Shown piece after piece: positions 18,802 through 27,932 of a DNA stretch of 64,000 nucleotides. The translations under genes and the position numbers were made by a program. The DNA lies in contig JAWKTZ010000007.1 of NCBI GenBank assembly GCA_041398845.1, positions 930,001 to 994,000 of the forward strand. Direction: 5' to 3'. The stretch is from Fuerstiella sp041398845. GTDB lineage: Bacteria; Planctomycetota; Planctomycetia; Planctomycetales; Planctomycetaceae. Below the pieces are notes generated by a model. The model ran no database searches. It worked only from the letters and a program-made list of their open reading frames with translations, and had not been told where the DNA came from. Every line of letters begins with the position of its first letter. Within the stretch, counting starts at the first letter, position 1.

Positions 18802-19512
18802 ATGTGCAAACAACGGTTTTCCATCAGCGTGGGTCTGTTGATGTCCTGTCTGATCTGTCTGTCCGCTCAGTTCTGTCCGTTCGGTTCACGTGTCACGGCA
18901 GATGAAGTGCTCGCTCCGGAAGCCCGGCCCGACGCCCCGGTGTCGGTGCTGTGCTACGGTCGCCTGCGGCACGGAGTTGTTGCGATCGGTGGTGAAACAA
19001 CGGGCACCACCATTACGTTTCATCGAGTCACCTGGGAACTGCGACTACCGAACGAAGCCAGTCGACAGTTTGCCGAACAGCATCACAAACAGTTGGTGGT
19101 GGTCACCGGTCATCTACGAAAAGAACAGGGAATCGAAACACCAGACCGCTCGATTGTGGACGTCAGCCGAGTTGCCGAACCGGACTCCCGGGAACTCGTC
19201 GAAGAAGGCGCGACGATGTCCATTCAGGGGACGTTGCGAGCGGCTCTGTCAACGACAGGCCAGCTTCCCGAATTTTCCGTCAGCACAGGTGACCAGCAGT
19301 GGCGACTGGATGTCACGTCAGATCGCAAAATACAGTCGGCGGCCGAATCTCTGATCCGTCAGCCCGTGATTGTCAGCGGAAGTCTGCTGCCCGTTCCCGA
19401 AGGCGATTCACTCACGCCGGTACCACGCCAATCGACTTCAACAGCCACAGTGCGTGTCAAAAGCATTCAGCCCGTGGCCATCCGCAGCGTCGCTCCACGA
19501 CCTGCTGACTGA
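18802..19512 (+). CDS. unrecognised secreted protein
   Basis: A 236-residue protein with a signal sequence (residues about 1-33, hydrophobic LLMSCLICLSAQF). The mature part has two stretches of alternating hydrophobic residues that could be related beta domains: VSVLCYGRLRHGVVAIGGE to LVVVTGHLRKEQG, and MSIQGTLRAALSTTGQ to PVIVSGSLLPV. The paired GxL and VVxGxL patterns resemble OB-fold-like repeats, but this is inference. It faces the NtrC-type regulator gene tail to tail, with 48 bases between stops. Confidence 0.65.
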   Translation: MCKQRFSISVGLLMSCLICLSAQFCPFGSRVTADEVLAPEARPDAPVSVLCYGRLRHGVVAIGGETTGTTITFHRVTWELRLPNEASRQFAEQHHKQLVVVTGHLRKEQGIETPDRSIVDVSRVAEPDSRELVEEGATMSIQGTLRAALSTTGQLPEFSVSTGDQQWRLDVTSDRKIQSAAESLIRQPVIVSGSLLPVPEGDSLTPVPRQSTSTATVRVKSIQPVAIRSVAPRPAD

Positions 19513-19560
19513 CGACTGTCAGGAGCCCACCGAAGCAACTGGAATTGATCTTCAGAGGAC

Positions 19561-20979
19561 TTACTTTCTCAGATCGTATTCTTTGATCTTGCGATACAGA
19601 GTGCGTTCGCCGATGCCAAGCAGTCGAGCGGTTTCTTCGCGATTTCCGTCGGTGAGTTCCAGGGCGCGTTGAATGTAGAACTTTTCGACTTCTTCCATCG
19701 GTCGCCCGATCAGCATGTCGGCTCCCAGAGCCGAATGGCCTTCTGCTGCTCCGTCGTCGTCGACGGACGGTGGGGCGATTTCGGGAGGCAGGCCGTCGAC
19801 ATCCAGCAGGCCGTCGGTGTCCATGACAAGCATGCTTTCGATCGTATTTCGCAACTGTCGAATGTTGCCGGGCCACTGGTAGCTCAACAGTGCTCGTCGA
19901 GCCGTTCGGGAAAACCCTTCGGCCTGTCGTCCGGTTTTCTGAACCAGATCCTTCAGGAAGTGTTCCATGAGCAACGGAATGTCGCCCGGACGTTCCCGCA
20001 GCGGCGGCAACTGGATGTTCACCACATTCAGGCGATAGTACAGATCTTCCCGGAACGAACCGTCATCAACCATCTTTTTCAGGTTGGCATTGGTGGCCGC
20101 GACCAGTCGCACATTGATTTCCATTTCATCATTGGCACCCAGGCGAGTCACCTTGCGGTCTTCCAGAACTCGCAGCAGCTTGACCTGAGTGTCCATGGGC
20201 ATTTCGCCCACTTCATCCAGAAACAACGTGCCTCCGTTGGCGTATTCGAACTTGCCGATACGTCGCCCGGCGGCTCCGGTAAAGGCACCCTGTTCATGCC
20301 CGAATAATTCGCTCTCCAGAATGCTGTCGGGGAGTGCGGAAATGTTCAGCGGAACAAATGGCTTGTTCTTGCGATGGCTGTTCTGGTGAATGGCCTTGGC
20401 CACCAGTTCTTTGCCGGTTCCGTTTTCGCCATGAATCAGAATGGTGGTATCGGTCGGAGAAACATTTTTCAGAATCTCGATGATGCGATGCATCTGCGGA
20501 CTGTTGCCGATGACACCTTCAAAACCAAACCGCTCTTCCAGTGAACGACGCAGTTCCGCGTTGCGACGAATCAGCCGCAGTCGAGCCGAGGCTTTTTCGA
20601 CGGCCGAGCGAAGTTCGCCGATATCCAGAGGCTTGGTCAGATAGGTGTAGGCACCGTGCTGCATTGCCGTGACAGCCGATGTAATAGAACCGTGACCAGT
20701 GAGTACAATGACCTCTGCGTCCGGCAGTTCTTCTTTGGTCTGCCGCAGGATCTCCAGGCCGTCGATATCCCCCATCTGCAGGTCCGTGACGACAACATCC
20801 CAGGATTCGCTGGAAATGAATCGAGCGCCGGCTTCTCCGGAGCCGGCAACGCGACAGTCGCAGTTGATGCGTTCAAGGCTTTCGGCCACCGCCTGCGCAT
20901 GAGCTTCGTCGTCGTCCACGACGAGAACTCGTACGGGGATGGAAGTCAGGTCCGGGAGTTCATTTTTTGGATCCGCCAT
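19561..20979 (-). CDS. NtrC-family sigma-54-dependent response regulator
   Basis: A 472-residue regulator with the three usual parts. The receiver domain has DDD at 22-24, phosphoacceptor Asp66 (VVVTDLQMGD) and a conserved Lys in LTKPLDIG. The AAA+ domain has Walker A GENGTGKE (about 184-191), the sigma-54 contact loop GAFTGA at 231-236, and GGTLFLDEVGEMP. The C-terminal Fis-type helix-turn-helix is ELTDGNREETARLLGIGERT. All catalytic motifs are intact, so it should activate sigma-54 promoters when phosphorylated. No kinase is next to it; the orphan histidine kinase at 47.5-48.9 kb is one possible partner. Confidence 0.94.
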   Translation of the reverse strand: MADPKNELPDLTSIPVRVLVVDDDEAHAQAVAESLERINCDCRVAGSGEAGARFISSESWDVVVTDLQMGDIDGLEILRQTKEELPDAEVIVLTGHGSITSAVTAMQHGAYTYLTKPLDIGELRSAVEKASARLRLIRRNAELRRSLEERFGFEGVIGNSPQMHRIIEILKNVSPTDTTILIHGENGTGKELVAKAIHQNSHRKNKPFVPLNISALPDSILESELFGHEQGAFTGAAGRRIGKFEYANGGTLFLDEVGEMPMDTQVKLLRVLEDRKVTRLGANDEMEINVRLVAATNANLKKMVDDGSFREDLYYRLNVVNIQLPPLRERPGDIPLLMEHFLKDLVQKTGRQAEGFSRTARRALLSYQWPGNIRQLRNTIESMLVMDTDGLLDVDGLPPEIAPPSVDDDGAAEGHSALGADMLIGRPMEEVEKFYIQRALELTDGNREETARLLGIGERTLYRKIKEYDLRK

Positions 20980-21118
20980 GCGGCGGGATCTTCGCGTATC
21001 CGCGGGCCGTGTTCAACTGCCCTGCCAACATAATCGCCCAGTTTCGCCGGGCTTGCAGATAGCCTCCGGAGCAGCGTGTGAGTGGCGATGGAGTCCTCCG
21101 GCAGTGGAGCCGAAGCCT

Positions 21119-23593
21119 TCATGAGCGTCGTCGAAAATCCGGCAACGGAGTGTCGGCCAGCAGACTGTCAACGACGTAGCGGTCGTCGTGCAAAAGGCTG
21201 GAATAGCTGTCAAGGGCCGGGTTTTCGAAAACAGGAACCTCGTTGACCACGCGCCGCAGACGAACCCGGTCGCGTTCTTCCCGTTGAGCTCGCCCCCACA
21301 TGACCATCATCCCCAGAACCACACAAAATGTGATCGCCAGAACCACGGCGTCGCTGGTCCGGTCGCCGGCAATCGCCGCTGCCCGGACGGCTCGCGGCGA
21401 TCCTTTGGACAGATGACCTTCGGCGATCAGCATCTGCACCTGATCAACAGTCGGCTGCCAGCGCACACTTTCCGCCAGAATCAGCGGAGCAATCCGCGAT
21501 GTGTCCTGTGAACCGTAAACGTAGCGTTTGAAGAAGCACCCGGTCACCGACACACAGTTGATCACGTCGGCGTCTTTGGGAAAGTCGGCCGGAAGTTCGG
21601 GTGTGACGATCACGGCCGGATTATGCTGAGAATCATCCGTAAACAGCCACAGTTCGTGCAGTCGCTGTCCTCCGAACATCATCTCATCGCCCGCATAGCT
21701 GACAACATGCCGCACATGGCCTGTGAGTGTGACCAGGTGTCCCTGCCATTTGTCGGGATTCTGAAACAGATCGACATACGTGGGGAAATCGTCCGGATTC
21801 CGGCGGTAGGTCCTGTAGCGTTCCAGTCGTTGGTCCAGCCGGCGCTGCAGGCTGCCCTTGCGGCGCTGGAAGGTGGTTTCATCGATGCCGCCGGACTGGT
21901 GCTGAGCGGCCAGTGACTTCAGATCCGCCGTCGATTTCTCCATGATTTCCGCCATCAGGGAATCAATTCGCTGCTTCTGAACGACTCCGGCAATTTCCAT
22001 CTGCAGAACCGGGCTGGTCAGCTTTAACTGATTCAGAGTCTCATAGTACAACCATGTTTCATCATCACGCAGACGACGTTTGTCGACTGTATGGGCAACG
22101 ATGAGGTCGGTATGCGGGCGCGGAGTAATCAGTCGCATGGATTCGCAGTAGATCAGAGGTCGATCACTCTTCCACTGTTTCACCACCCAGCCTTTAATCA
22201 TGACCGGTATGGCACCTTCGTTGCGCCACGCTTCGTTGATGCCCTGCAGTCCACTGCTGGGCGTCACCAGGCCGCGAGTATCGACGATCGCCAGTTGTTT
22301 TGTCCCTGTGAGCCCGATCAGCGTTCCTCGCAACAGACGCTGTTCGGTACGAACCAGGCCGGTGTCCGGATCGCCTGAGTCAACGGCAAAGCGTTCGTCC
22401 TCAATGCGAGCACCGACTTGTGGCTGGCCGGAGGCCTGTTCGAAGCCGGAATCAAACGCAAACCGGTCATCGAATGCGGCGGAGGCACTTTTCTTTCCGG
22501 GCAGCAGCCGCACTTCCGACTCGGCCGTAAACCGCCCGTACAGGATGATGGGGCGGCCCACAAAATCCTGAGGAAACCGGGAGATGTCGTCAAGGACACG
22601 GTATTCCTTTGACGTCTGATCCACTGCAACATCCGCATTGGCCGAACGGAACGGATCCGCCAGTCCGTTCACCGTCGGGATGGCGGCCGCTTTGCGCAAC
22701 TGACCGTTGTTCCATGCCAGTTGGCGAGCTCGCGGGTACTGATAAAACGCTTCTTCCCAGATCGCAGTCGGATCGTCTCCGGAACTGCGGTCCTGCCGTG
22801 ATTGTTTCAGCAGCAACTGTTTCTGTCGTTCAACGGCGGCCATCAGATCCAGATAGGCTTCTTCTTCCGGAAGTGTCATAAAGTCGTCGTTGTGAGCGAA
22901 CACCGTGGCGGTGGGAAAACGCAGGTCGGCAATCGACGTTGTCTTTCCGTTCCAGTCAAACACCGATTCGACCGTCGATGACGCTTCGGCTTCCACAATC
23001 TGCATCCTGCCGAGCGACTGAGTGTTGTCGCGATATTCATCGATCCGCGATCCGTCACCCGAGCGAACGTCGCCGCGTTCGTCGCGACGATACGGCAGGC
23101 CCCGCGACTCGCTGCGGTTGTCGGTTGAGCGATCATTGAAACGCTGGTTCTCTCGACTGCGGTCGTCCAGTGAACGCGACTGTGACACCGGATCGGTGTT
23201 CAGAAACCCGCCGTAGTTGTCAGTGCGAACGCGGTCATTGCCGGGACGGCTGCTGCCGGGAACAAACCGTTCCGTGCGGCGATCTGGACCCGGATTCGGT
23301 ATCACAAAATCTGCTCGCGACGATCCAATCGGCTCAGATTCGTTCAGGCTTCGAGGAAGAGCCAAGCGGTCGGAACCGGGCGACCGTTGCGGCATCGGCA
23401 ACGCTCCGCCGGGCTGCATCAATTCTTCAAACGACGGAAAGTCAACGGGTCGACTGTCCTGAGCCACGGCGTCGAAACCCAAGACCATGCTCAGGACGAT
23501 CATCATCCCAACACATCGTGCCTGCTGCGACAGACAGCGCCGCAGAGCCGACTGCCGCGAGGTTCGCCGATTGATGTTCGAAAAATTTTGCAT
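21119..23593 (-). CDS. large unrecognised membrane-anchored protein
   Basis: An 824-residue protein not assigned to a family. It has an N-terminal signal sequence (CVGMMIVLSMVLGFDAVAQ), then a long Arg/Ser/Asp-rich disordered region (residues about 45-200, e.g. DDRSRENQRFNDRSTDNRSE). The middle contains several beta-strand patterns of the type FVGRPIILYGRF, GTLIGLTGTKQLAIV and GHLVTLTGHVRHVV, which look like repeated small barrel domains. One membrane segment (about 745-765, AVVLAITFCVVLGMMVMW) is followed by a short charged tail, so most of the protein would be periplasmic. The similarity of its GxLxxLTG strands to the protein at 18802 is suggestive only. Confidence 0.7.
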   Translation of the reverse strand: MQNFSNINRRTSRQSALRRCLSQQARCVGMMIVLSMVLGFDAVAQDSRPVDFPSFEELMQPGGALPMPQRSPGSDRLALPRSLNESEPIGSSRADFVIPNPGPDRRTERFVPGSSRPGNDRVRTDNYGGFLNTDPVSQSRSLDDRSRENQRFNDRSTDNRSESRGLPYRRDERGDVRSGDGSRIDEYRDNTQSLGRMQIVEAEASSTVESVFDWNGKTTSIADLRFPTATVFAHNDDFMTLPEEEAYLDLMAAVERQKQLLLKQSRQDRSSGDDPTAIWEEAFYQYPRARQLAWNNGQLRKAAAIPTVNGLADPFRSANADVAVDQTSKEYRVLDDISRFPQDFVGRPIILYGRFTAESEVRLLPGKKSASAAFDDRFAFDSGFEQASGQPQVGARIEDERFAVDSGDPDTGLVRTEQRLLRGTLIGLTGTKQLAIVDTRGLVTPSSGLQGINEAWRNEGAIPVMIKGWVVKQWKSDRPLIYCESMRLITPRPHTDLIVAHTVDKRRLRDDETWLYYETLNQLKLTSPVLQMEIAGVVQKQRIDSLMAEIMEKSTADLKSLAAQHQSGGIDETTFQRRKGSLQRRLDQRLERYRTYRRNPDDFPTYVDLFQNPDKWQGHLVTLTGHVRHVVSYAGDEMMFGGQRLHELWLFTDDSQHNPAVIVTPELPADFPKDADVINCVSVTGCFFKRYVYGSQDTSRIAPLILAESVRWQPTVDQVQMLIAEGHLSKGSPRAVRAAAIAGDRTSDAVVLAITFCVVLGMMVMWGRAQREERDRVRLRRVVNEVPVFENPALDSYSSLLHDDRYVVDSLLADTPLPDFRRRS

Positions 23594-24030
23594 GAACGAA
23601 TTCCCTGTTCATTTGCTCACGAACGCAAGGTTTCTGCCACAGCTTTCCGGCGGCGGTCAATCAGGTCAGGTCCCGTGTTCGAAGCAGTCTTCAGACCGCT
23701 CCGACAACCCGCCCCATTCTCCCCACAGACTGTATTCCACACCTAAGTTTAGGCGTTTGGGGCAATCCGCTGCCAGTCGTGATTTGCCGTCTGACCCGTT
23801 GAACCGGCAAAATTCACTGAATTTGGAGGCATTTCGTCGCGGCGAGGACGTTCCGGACATTCGTCAGAACACAAATTCCGCCGAATTGGCGAACGATGTG
23901 GCAGCCCGTCACTGCGATGTCGGCGTCGGACTGATGTTGACAGAGTGTGCTTGATGTTGAATGCCGGACCCTTATTCTACTCTGAACTCCCCCGCTTCCT
24001 GCTCCTGATTCACAGGGTTTTGTTTCTGAT
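23594..24030. other. divergent intergenic region with possible promoter
   Basis: About 440 bases between the large membrane protein gene (minus) and the uridylyltransferase gene (plus). On the plus strand TTGATG (23951-23956) and TATTCT (23973-23978) are 16 bases apart and could be a promoter for the latter; this is weak. A 12-base dyad CCTAAGTTTAGG is at 23742-23753. No gene was recognised. Confidence 0.3.
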
Positions 24031-25476
24031 ATGTCTGTTCCTTCTGACGAACTTGTTCAAACACTGGCACAACACAATCAGCAGCACGTGCTGAAATGGT
24101 GGGAGGAACTAAACCCTCAGCAGCAGTTACAACTGACGTCTCAGCTTGAAGCCATCGACCTGCCGCGGCTCATGCGCGTCTGGAAGGCTGCTCAGTCCGA
24201 ACAGTCCACGACACACAACGACGCCGAATTGTGTCGGGCGGATCGGGCGGCAGCTCCGACAACCGTTGTGCGACAGCCGGTGACCGAACAGGATATCGCG
24301 AAACGACAGGCGGCAGGTGCGACTGGCGAACAGTTGCTGGCCGATGGCAAAGTGGCCGTCATCACCGTGGCCGGAGGTCAGGGAAGTCGACTGGGCTTCG
24401 ACGAACCGAAAGGTATGTTTCCCATCGGCCCGGCATCGAACCGGACGCTGTTTCAGATTTTCGCCGAACAGATCCAGGCTCGCCAGCAACGACACGGCGG
24501 AACCATTCCGTGGCTGATTATGACCAGCCAGGCAACTCATGAGGACACTGTTCAGTTCTTTCAGCAGCAGCAGTATTTCGGACTGAATGCCGACCATGTG
24601 CATTTCTTTCAGCAGGGCAGCATGCCGGCCGTGGATGCCGACACCGGCCGACTGCTCATGCAGGACAAAGCGAGTCTGTGTCTTTCGCCTGATGGTCACG
24701 GTGGCCTGGTCGCGGCATTGCAGTCATCCGGACTGCTGAACCGCATGGCCGCCGCCGGTATCGAATTGTTGTTTTATCATCAGGTCGACAACCCAACCGT
24801 GATTCTGTGTGATCCCGTGTTGCTGGGACTGCACCACCAGCATGATTCGGAACTCAGCACCAACGTCGTTCAGAAGACCAGTCCGACAGAACGAATGGGA
24901 GCTCTGGCAGAAATCGACGGTCATCTGGAAATCATCGAATACAGCGAACTGACGGAAGACCAGGCATCTCGAACTGACGATTCCGGTCAGTTCGTTTTCT
25001 GGGCAGGCAACACCGCCATTCACGTGTTCTCCAGAACGTTCTTTGAGCATCTGGCGAGCGAAGGTGGGCGTCTGAAACTGCACCTTGCCAACAAGAAAGT
25101 CCCTCACATCGACGACTGTGGAAACCTGATCGACCCGACGGAACCCAACGCCAGCAAGTTCGAACGCTTCATCTTCGACGCTCTGCCACTGGCTCGCAAC
25201 GCGTTGATTGTGGAAGGCAATCGTGCTCTGGAATTCAATCCTGTCAAGAACGCCGAAGGAGACGACAGCCCCGCCACGGCACGAGCCGCATTAAACAGAA
25301 TTGGCCGAAACTGGCTGGAAGCAGCAGGTCACTCAGTCTCAGAAACGGCCACAGTGGAAATCAGCCCTCTGGTGGCACTGGACCTGTCGGAACTGTCCGA
25401 CAAACTCGCGCGCGGTGCCGCGTCGCTGGACGATCTGGTCCACAATGTTCACGACAGCAAGGCTCGACAGCAATAA
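24031..25476 (+). CDS. UTP-dependent UDP-sugar pyrophosphorylase (UDPGP family)
   Basis: A 481-residue nucleotidyltransferase like the eukaryotic-type UDP-N-acetylglucosamine pyrophosphorylases. The nucleotide-binding loop AGGQGSRLGFDEPKGMFPIG is near residue 113, and PWLIMTSQATHEDT, FFQQGSMPAV and PDGHGGLVAAL follow in the family order. Near the C-terminus LEFNPVKNAEGDDSPATAR is the motif shared by UAP1/AGX enzymes. It joins UTP and a sugar-1-phosphate to make a UDP-sugar. Whether GlcNAc-1-P, GalNAc-1-P or glucose-1-P is preferred cannot be told from sequence. It is a single gene with no operon partner. Confidence 0.9.
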   Translation: MSVPSDELVQTLAQHNQQHVLKWWEELNPQQQLQLTSQLEAIDLPRLMRVWKAAQSEQSTTHNDAELCRADRAAAPTTVVRQPVTEQDIAKRQAAGATGEQLLADGKVAVITVAGGQGSRLGFDEPKGMFPIGPASNRTLFQIFAEQIQARQQRHGGTIPWLIMTSQATHEDTVQFFQQQQYFGLNADHVHFFQQGSMPAVDADTGRLLMQDKASLCLSPDGHGGLVAALQSSGLLNRMAAAGIELLFYHQVDNPTVILCDPVLLGLHHQHDSELSTNVVQKTSPTERMGALAEIDGHLEIIEYSELTEDQASRTDDSGQFVFWAGNTAIHVFSRTFFEHLASEGGRLKLHLANKKVPHIDDCGNLIDPTEPNASKFERFIFDALPLARNALIVEGNRALEFNPVKNAEGDDSPATARAALNRIGRNWLEAAGHSVSETATVEISPLVALDLSELSDKLARGAASLDDLVHNVHDSKARQQ

Positions 25477-25566
25477 CAGCGTGTCGCCGACTGCGGTAAC
25501 AGAGAAACGGAACCGTTTTCAATGCGGTCGCGGCGAGTGCCAGCGTTAATGTCCCAAACCGTCGAC

Positions 25567-26166
25567 TTACCGTCGTTGTCGCTTAAAGCGAATGGCACAA
25601 CCGCGAGCGCCTGTTTTCTGAACGTCCGGGACCCCGCCTTCGCGTGCGGCCGTGACCGCTCGTTCGACATAGCGGATCTTCACATCGGCCTCTTTGGTGG
25701 CGTCGTCCATCGCTCCTCGGTAGACGATCTGCTTTTGCCGATTCAGCACGTAAAACTCCGGAGTGTAAATGGCTCCGTACGCCCTGGCGACTTCCTGAGA
25801 AGCATCCTTGAGATACAGGAAGTTAAAGTTTTTTGAGGTCGCTCGTTCTATCATCTGCTCCAGATCATCGGCTGGAATGCCATTCGCGTTGATGGCAACA
25901 ACCGGGACGTTTGCTCCGTCATCGGTGTACTTTTTCTGCAGGGCCATCAGGCGGTCTTCGTAGTCGATGGAATACGGACAGGTATTGCTGGTGAAACACA
26001 CCACGATGGCTTCGGCGTCCTTCAGATCTTTCAGCGAATGCTGCTTGCCATCAGTCCCCGGCAGCAGGTTCCAGTCCGGAGCCACATCGCCGATTTCGGG
26101 CGAGTCTGCGGACAGTGGCCTGAGCACCAGCAGAAACACGAAGAGCAAAGGATTTCGGAAAGTCAT
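25567..26166 (-). CDS. secreted thioredoxin-like protein, one active-site cysteine lost
   Basis: A 199-residue redoxin related to the protein at 2014-2619. The signal sequence is LLFVFLLVLRPLSA. In the active-site loop the family CNxCPxV is here TSNTCPYSIDYED: the first cysteine position is Ser60 and Cys63 is kept, with a further Cys57 just before. YLKDASQEVARAYGAIYTPEFYVL carries the cis-proline. The end of the protein has GARGCAIRFKRQ, so the C-terminal cysteine is shared with the other redoxin. Loss of the first cysteine suggests it does not work as a standard dithiol oxidoreductase. It lies tail to tail with the uridylyltransferase gene. Confidence 0.8.
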   Translation of the reverse strand: MTFRNPLLFVFLLVLRPLSADSPEIGDVAPDWNLLPGTDGKQHSLKDLKDAEAIVVCFTSNTCPYSIDYEDRLMALQKKYTDDGANVPVVAINANGIPADDLEQMIERATSKNFNFLYLKDASQEVARAYGAIYTPEFYVLNRQKQIVYRGAMDDATKEADVKIRYVERAVTAAREGGVPDVQKTGARGCAIRFKRQRR

Positions 26167-26276
26167 GGGGTCTCATCAATCCTGTCAACGCGGCGTCCAG
26201 TTTGAGTGGCCTACGATCGTACAACAGGACGTCAGACTGTTCAACGGGTCAGATGTCGACGGAATCTGCCGGTTTC

Positions 26277-26323
26277 GAGGCTACTTGTAAAACGTGTCCG
26301 CCCCTCTTTCAGATAGCTCCAGT
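26277..26323. repeat. repeat family A, short deletion derivative
   Basis: The sequence GAGGCTACTTGTAAAA is followed by CCGCCCCTCTTTCAGATAGC, so both ends of family A are recognisable but the interior is missing. It lies between the redoxin gene start and the frameshifted gene end. Confidence 0.5.
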
Positions 26324-26352
26324 CCGCAGACCACAGTTCACAAACGGAAAAC

Positions 26353-26380
26353 GCCTGCGGTGCATTGCTGCACCGCAGGC
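26353..26380 (-). terminator. intrinsic terminator downstream of the frameshifted gene
   Basis: A perfect 12-bp stem (26353-26364 with 26369-26380) with a TTGC loop. Read on the minus strand it is followed by GTTTTCCGTTTG, a T-rich run. It lies about 60 bases past the stop at 26440, in the right orientation to end that transcript. Confidence 0.75.
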
Positions 26381-26439
26381 TGGGTTGAAAAGGGGAGTGA
26401 GAGGTTCTTTGAATTCGATCGAAGGCCGTTGAGCGGCTG

Positions 26440-27156
26440 TTAATAGATCAGACTCAACGTGGTGGTCAGCCGATTGTCCATCAGATCTTTTCGGCCGGTC
26501 ATTGGGACTTCCCACGCCGCTCCAAGTTCCAGGTTGGAATTGATCTTCTGAGTCGCTCCAACAGCGATGGAGATGAATGTGTTTCCATCGACGGCTCCGG
26601 CACCCAGATTGATCAGGTCACCGCCTTCAACGTTCAGGCCGGGAATGGCACCACCGTTGTTCACGTATTGGATTCCGTTCATTTCAACCAGACCGTACAG
26701 GCCCTTGCCCAGGTGTCGGTCCAGATGCAGACTGTAGAACAGCGATTCACTTTCAGCGACGGGGTCGACGGGCAGGTGCCAGCCGATCGTACCGATGAAG
26801 TGATTGTCGTTGCACTGACCGAAGGCCTTCCCGGTGATCAGGAAGAAATTGAAGACGCCATCACCATTGCCCTGAAAGACGCGGGAACTTCCGTTGGACC
26901 ATTCCACCATGGCTCCGGCACTCAGCAGAAACTGGTTCTGCACGTCACGCACCAGAACATATTTCAGACCGGTCCCAAGATCGGCCCATCCATCAGCGTG
27001 TGGAATTGCGTCGGCCTGCAGTGAAATGAAACCGTCCTTCTGAGCGATGATCGACAGGCGATCATTCAAAGCCACGGTGGCCTGCATGGCATAGACCTGA
27101 AAGTCGCCGCCACCCAGGATGGATCCATTGGGAAGCTGCTGGTTGATGAAGATCAT
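26440..27156 (-). CDS. beta-barrel-like protein, downstream part of a frameshifted gene
   Basis: The 238-residue frame has repeated amphipathic strands (QVYAMQATVALNDRLSIIAQ; LYSLHLDRHLGKGLYGLVEM; TTTLSLIY at the very end), like an outer-membrane beta-barrel. It begins with an ATG that overlaps the stop of the upstream frame (ATGA). However, shifting the upstream frame by one base within the run of six T (A on plus, 27187-27192) gives NPSFFEDPRSRTRLRMIFIN, which continues smoothly into this frame. It is therefore most likely the C-terminal part of one protein of about 375 residues. A terminator follows at 26353. Confidence 0.75.
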   Translation of the reverse strand: MIFINQQLPNGSILGGGDFQVYAMQATVALNDRLSIIAQKDGFISLQADAIPHADGWADLGTGLKYVLVRDVQNQFLLSAGAMVEWSNGSSRVFQGNGDGVFNFFLITGKAFGQCNDNHFIGTIGWHLPVDPVAESESLFYSLHLDRHLGKGLYGLVEMNGIQYVNNGGAIPGLNVEGGDLINLGAGAVDGNTFISIAVGATQKINSNLELGAAWEVPMTGRKDLMDNRLTTTLSLIY

Positions 27157-27560
27157 TCGCAGGCGTGTGCGTGACCGAGGATCTTCAAAAAAGACGGGTT
27201 GCTGACAGGTTCAATAAAGTCATCGAAGCAGCGGTCGCTTTTGAATGTCAGTCCGTTCAGCCAGCTCAGTCCGCAACCGGAACCGCAGCCACTGCTACTG
27301 CAGCCACTGCCGCCGCACGAACACCCTTCGCCGCATCCACAGCCGGTTTCCGCTCCGCACCAGTTGGCGTTGTTGTTGCCGGACAGAGCGTCCATGTACG
27401 ACACGGTTTGAATGTCAGATTGCTCGGCGTCGGCCGACGTTTCCTTGTCTTTCAACGACGAATTCAGCGCCGTGGGCGGCAGAAACGAATTGACCTGACC
27501 GACAGCATCCTGAACCGGCGGCAGCAAAACGGCCAAACCAATCACGCACCATTTTTTCAT
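27153..27560 (-). CDS. Cys/Gly-rich secreted N-terminal part of a frameshifted gene
   Basis: The 135-residue frame starts with a signal sequence (KKWCVIGLAVLLPPVQDAVG). A Cys/Gly/Ser-rich stretch around residues 68-96 (WCGAETGCGCGEGCSCGG) has many cysteines in short spacing. The end, DDFIEPVSNPSFLKILGHAHACE, stops at 27153. If one T is added to the T run the frame instead enters the next open frame. The upstream part thus provides the signal and Cys-rich segment, and the downstream part the barrel. A sequencing or assembly error, a real mutation or programmed slippage would all give this picture; the DNA alone does not distinguish them. Confidence 0.75.
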   Translation of the reverse strand: MKKWCVIGLAVLLPPVQDAVGQVNSFLPPTALNSSLKDKETSADAEQSDIQTVSYMDALSGNNNANWCGAETGCGCGEGCSCGGSGCSSSGCGSGCGLSWLNGLTFKSDRCFDDFIEPVSNPSFLKILGHAHACE

Positions 27561-27932
27561 CCTGTTACCCTCCCTGGTTGTTCACCAGACGTTGTTTGCA
27601 ATGGCCATGCAATGTGGCTCCTCGCATCCCGTTGCGAGAGCATGACGCTGACAGACTTTCACGGACCGTTGCAAGACAGAATTCAAGGCGAGGACGCTGG
27701 CGAATCTGAATCGAACGTTCGTTGCGTTGTCAGATCGGAAACAGAACCTGGTTAATTCAGGCCGGACAATCGTTTGACTGCTGCAACGATTACGGAGACT
27801 TTGACCGTGTGCGATCATGTCGCATGACGAAGAAAGTCGAGACACTGCCGCACACGTTTCTGATAGCGGGAGCCGATTTCGCACACGTGGCAGGAACTGC
27901 CGGAAATCCGTGGTGGCCGGGAAAAGACCGGC
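27561..27932. other. intergenic stretch, no gene seen
   Basis: About 370 bases between the SGNH-like gene and the frameshifted gene, both on the minus strand. Small plus- and minus-strand frames cross it but none looks like a protein. It should hold the promoter of the frameshifted gene. Confidence 0.4.
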
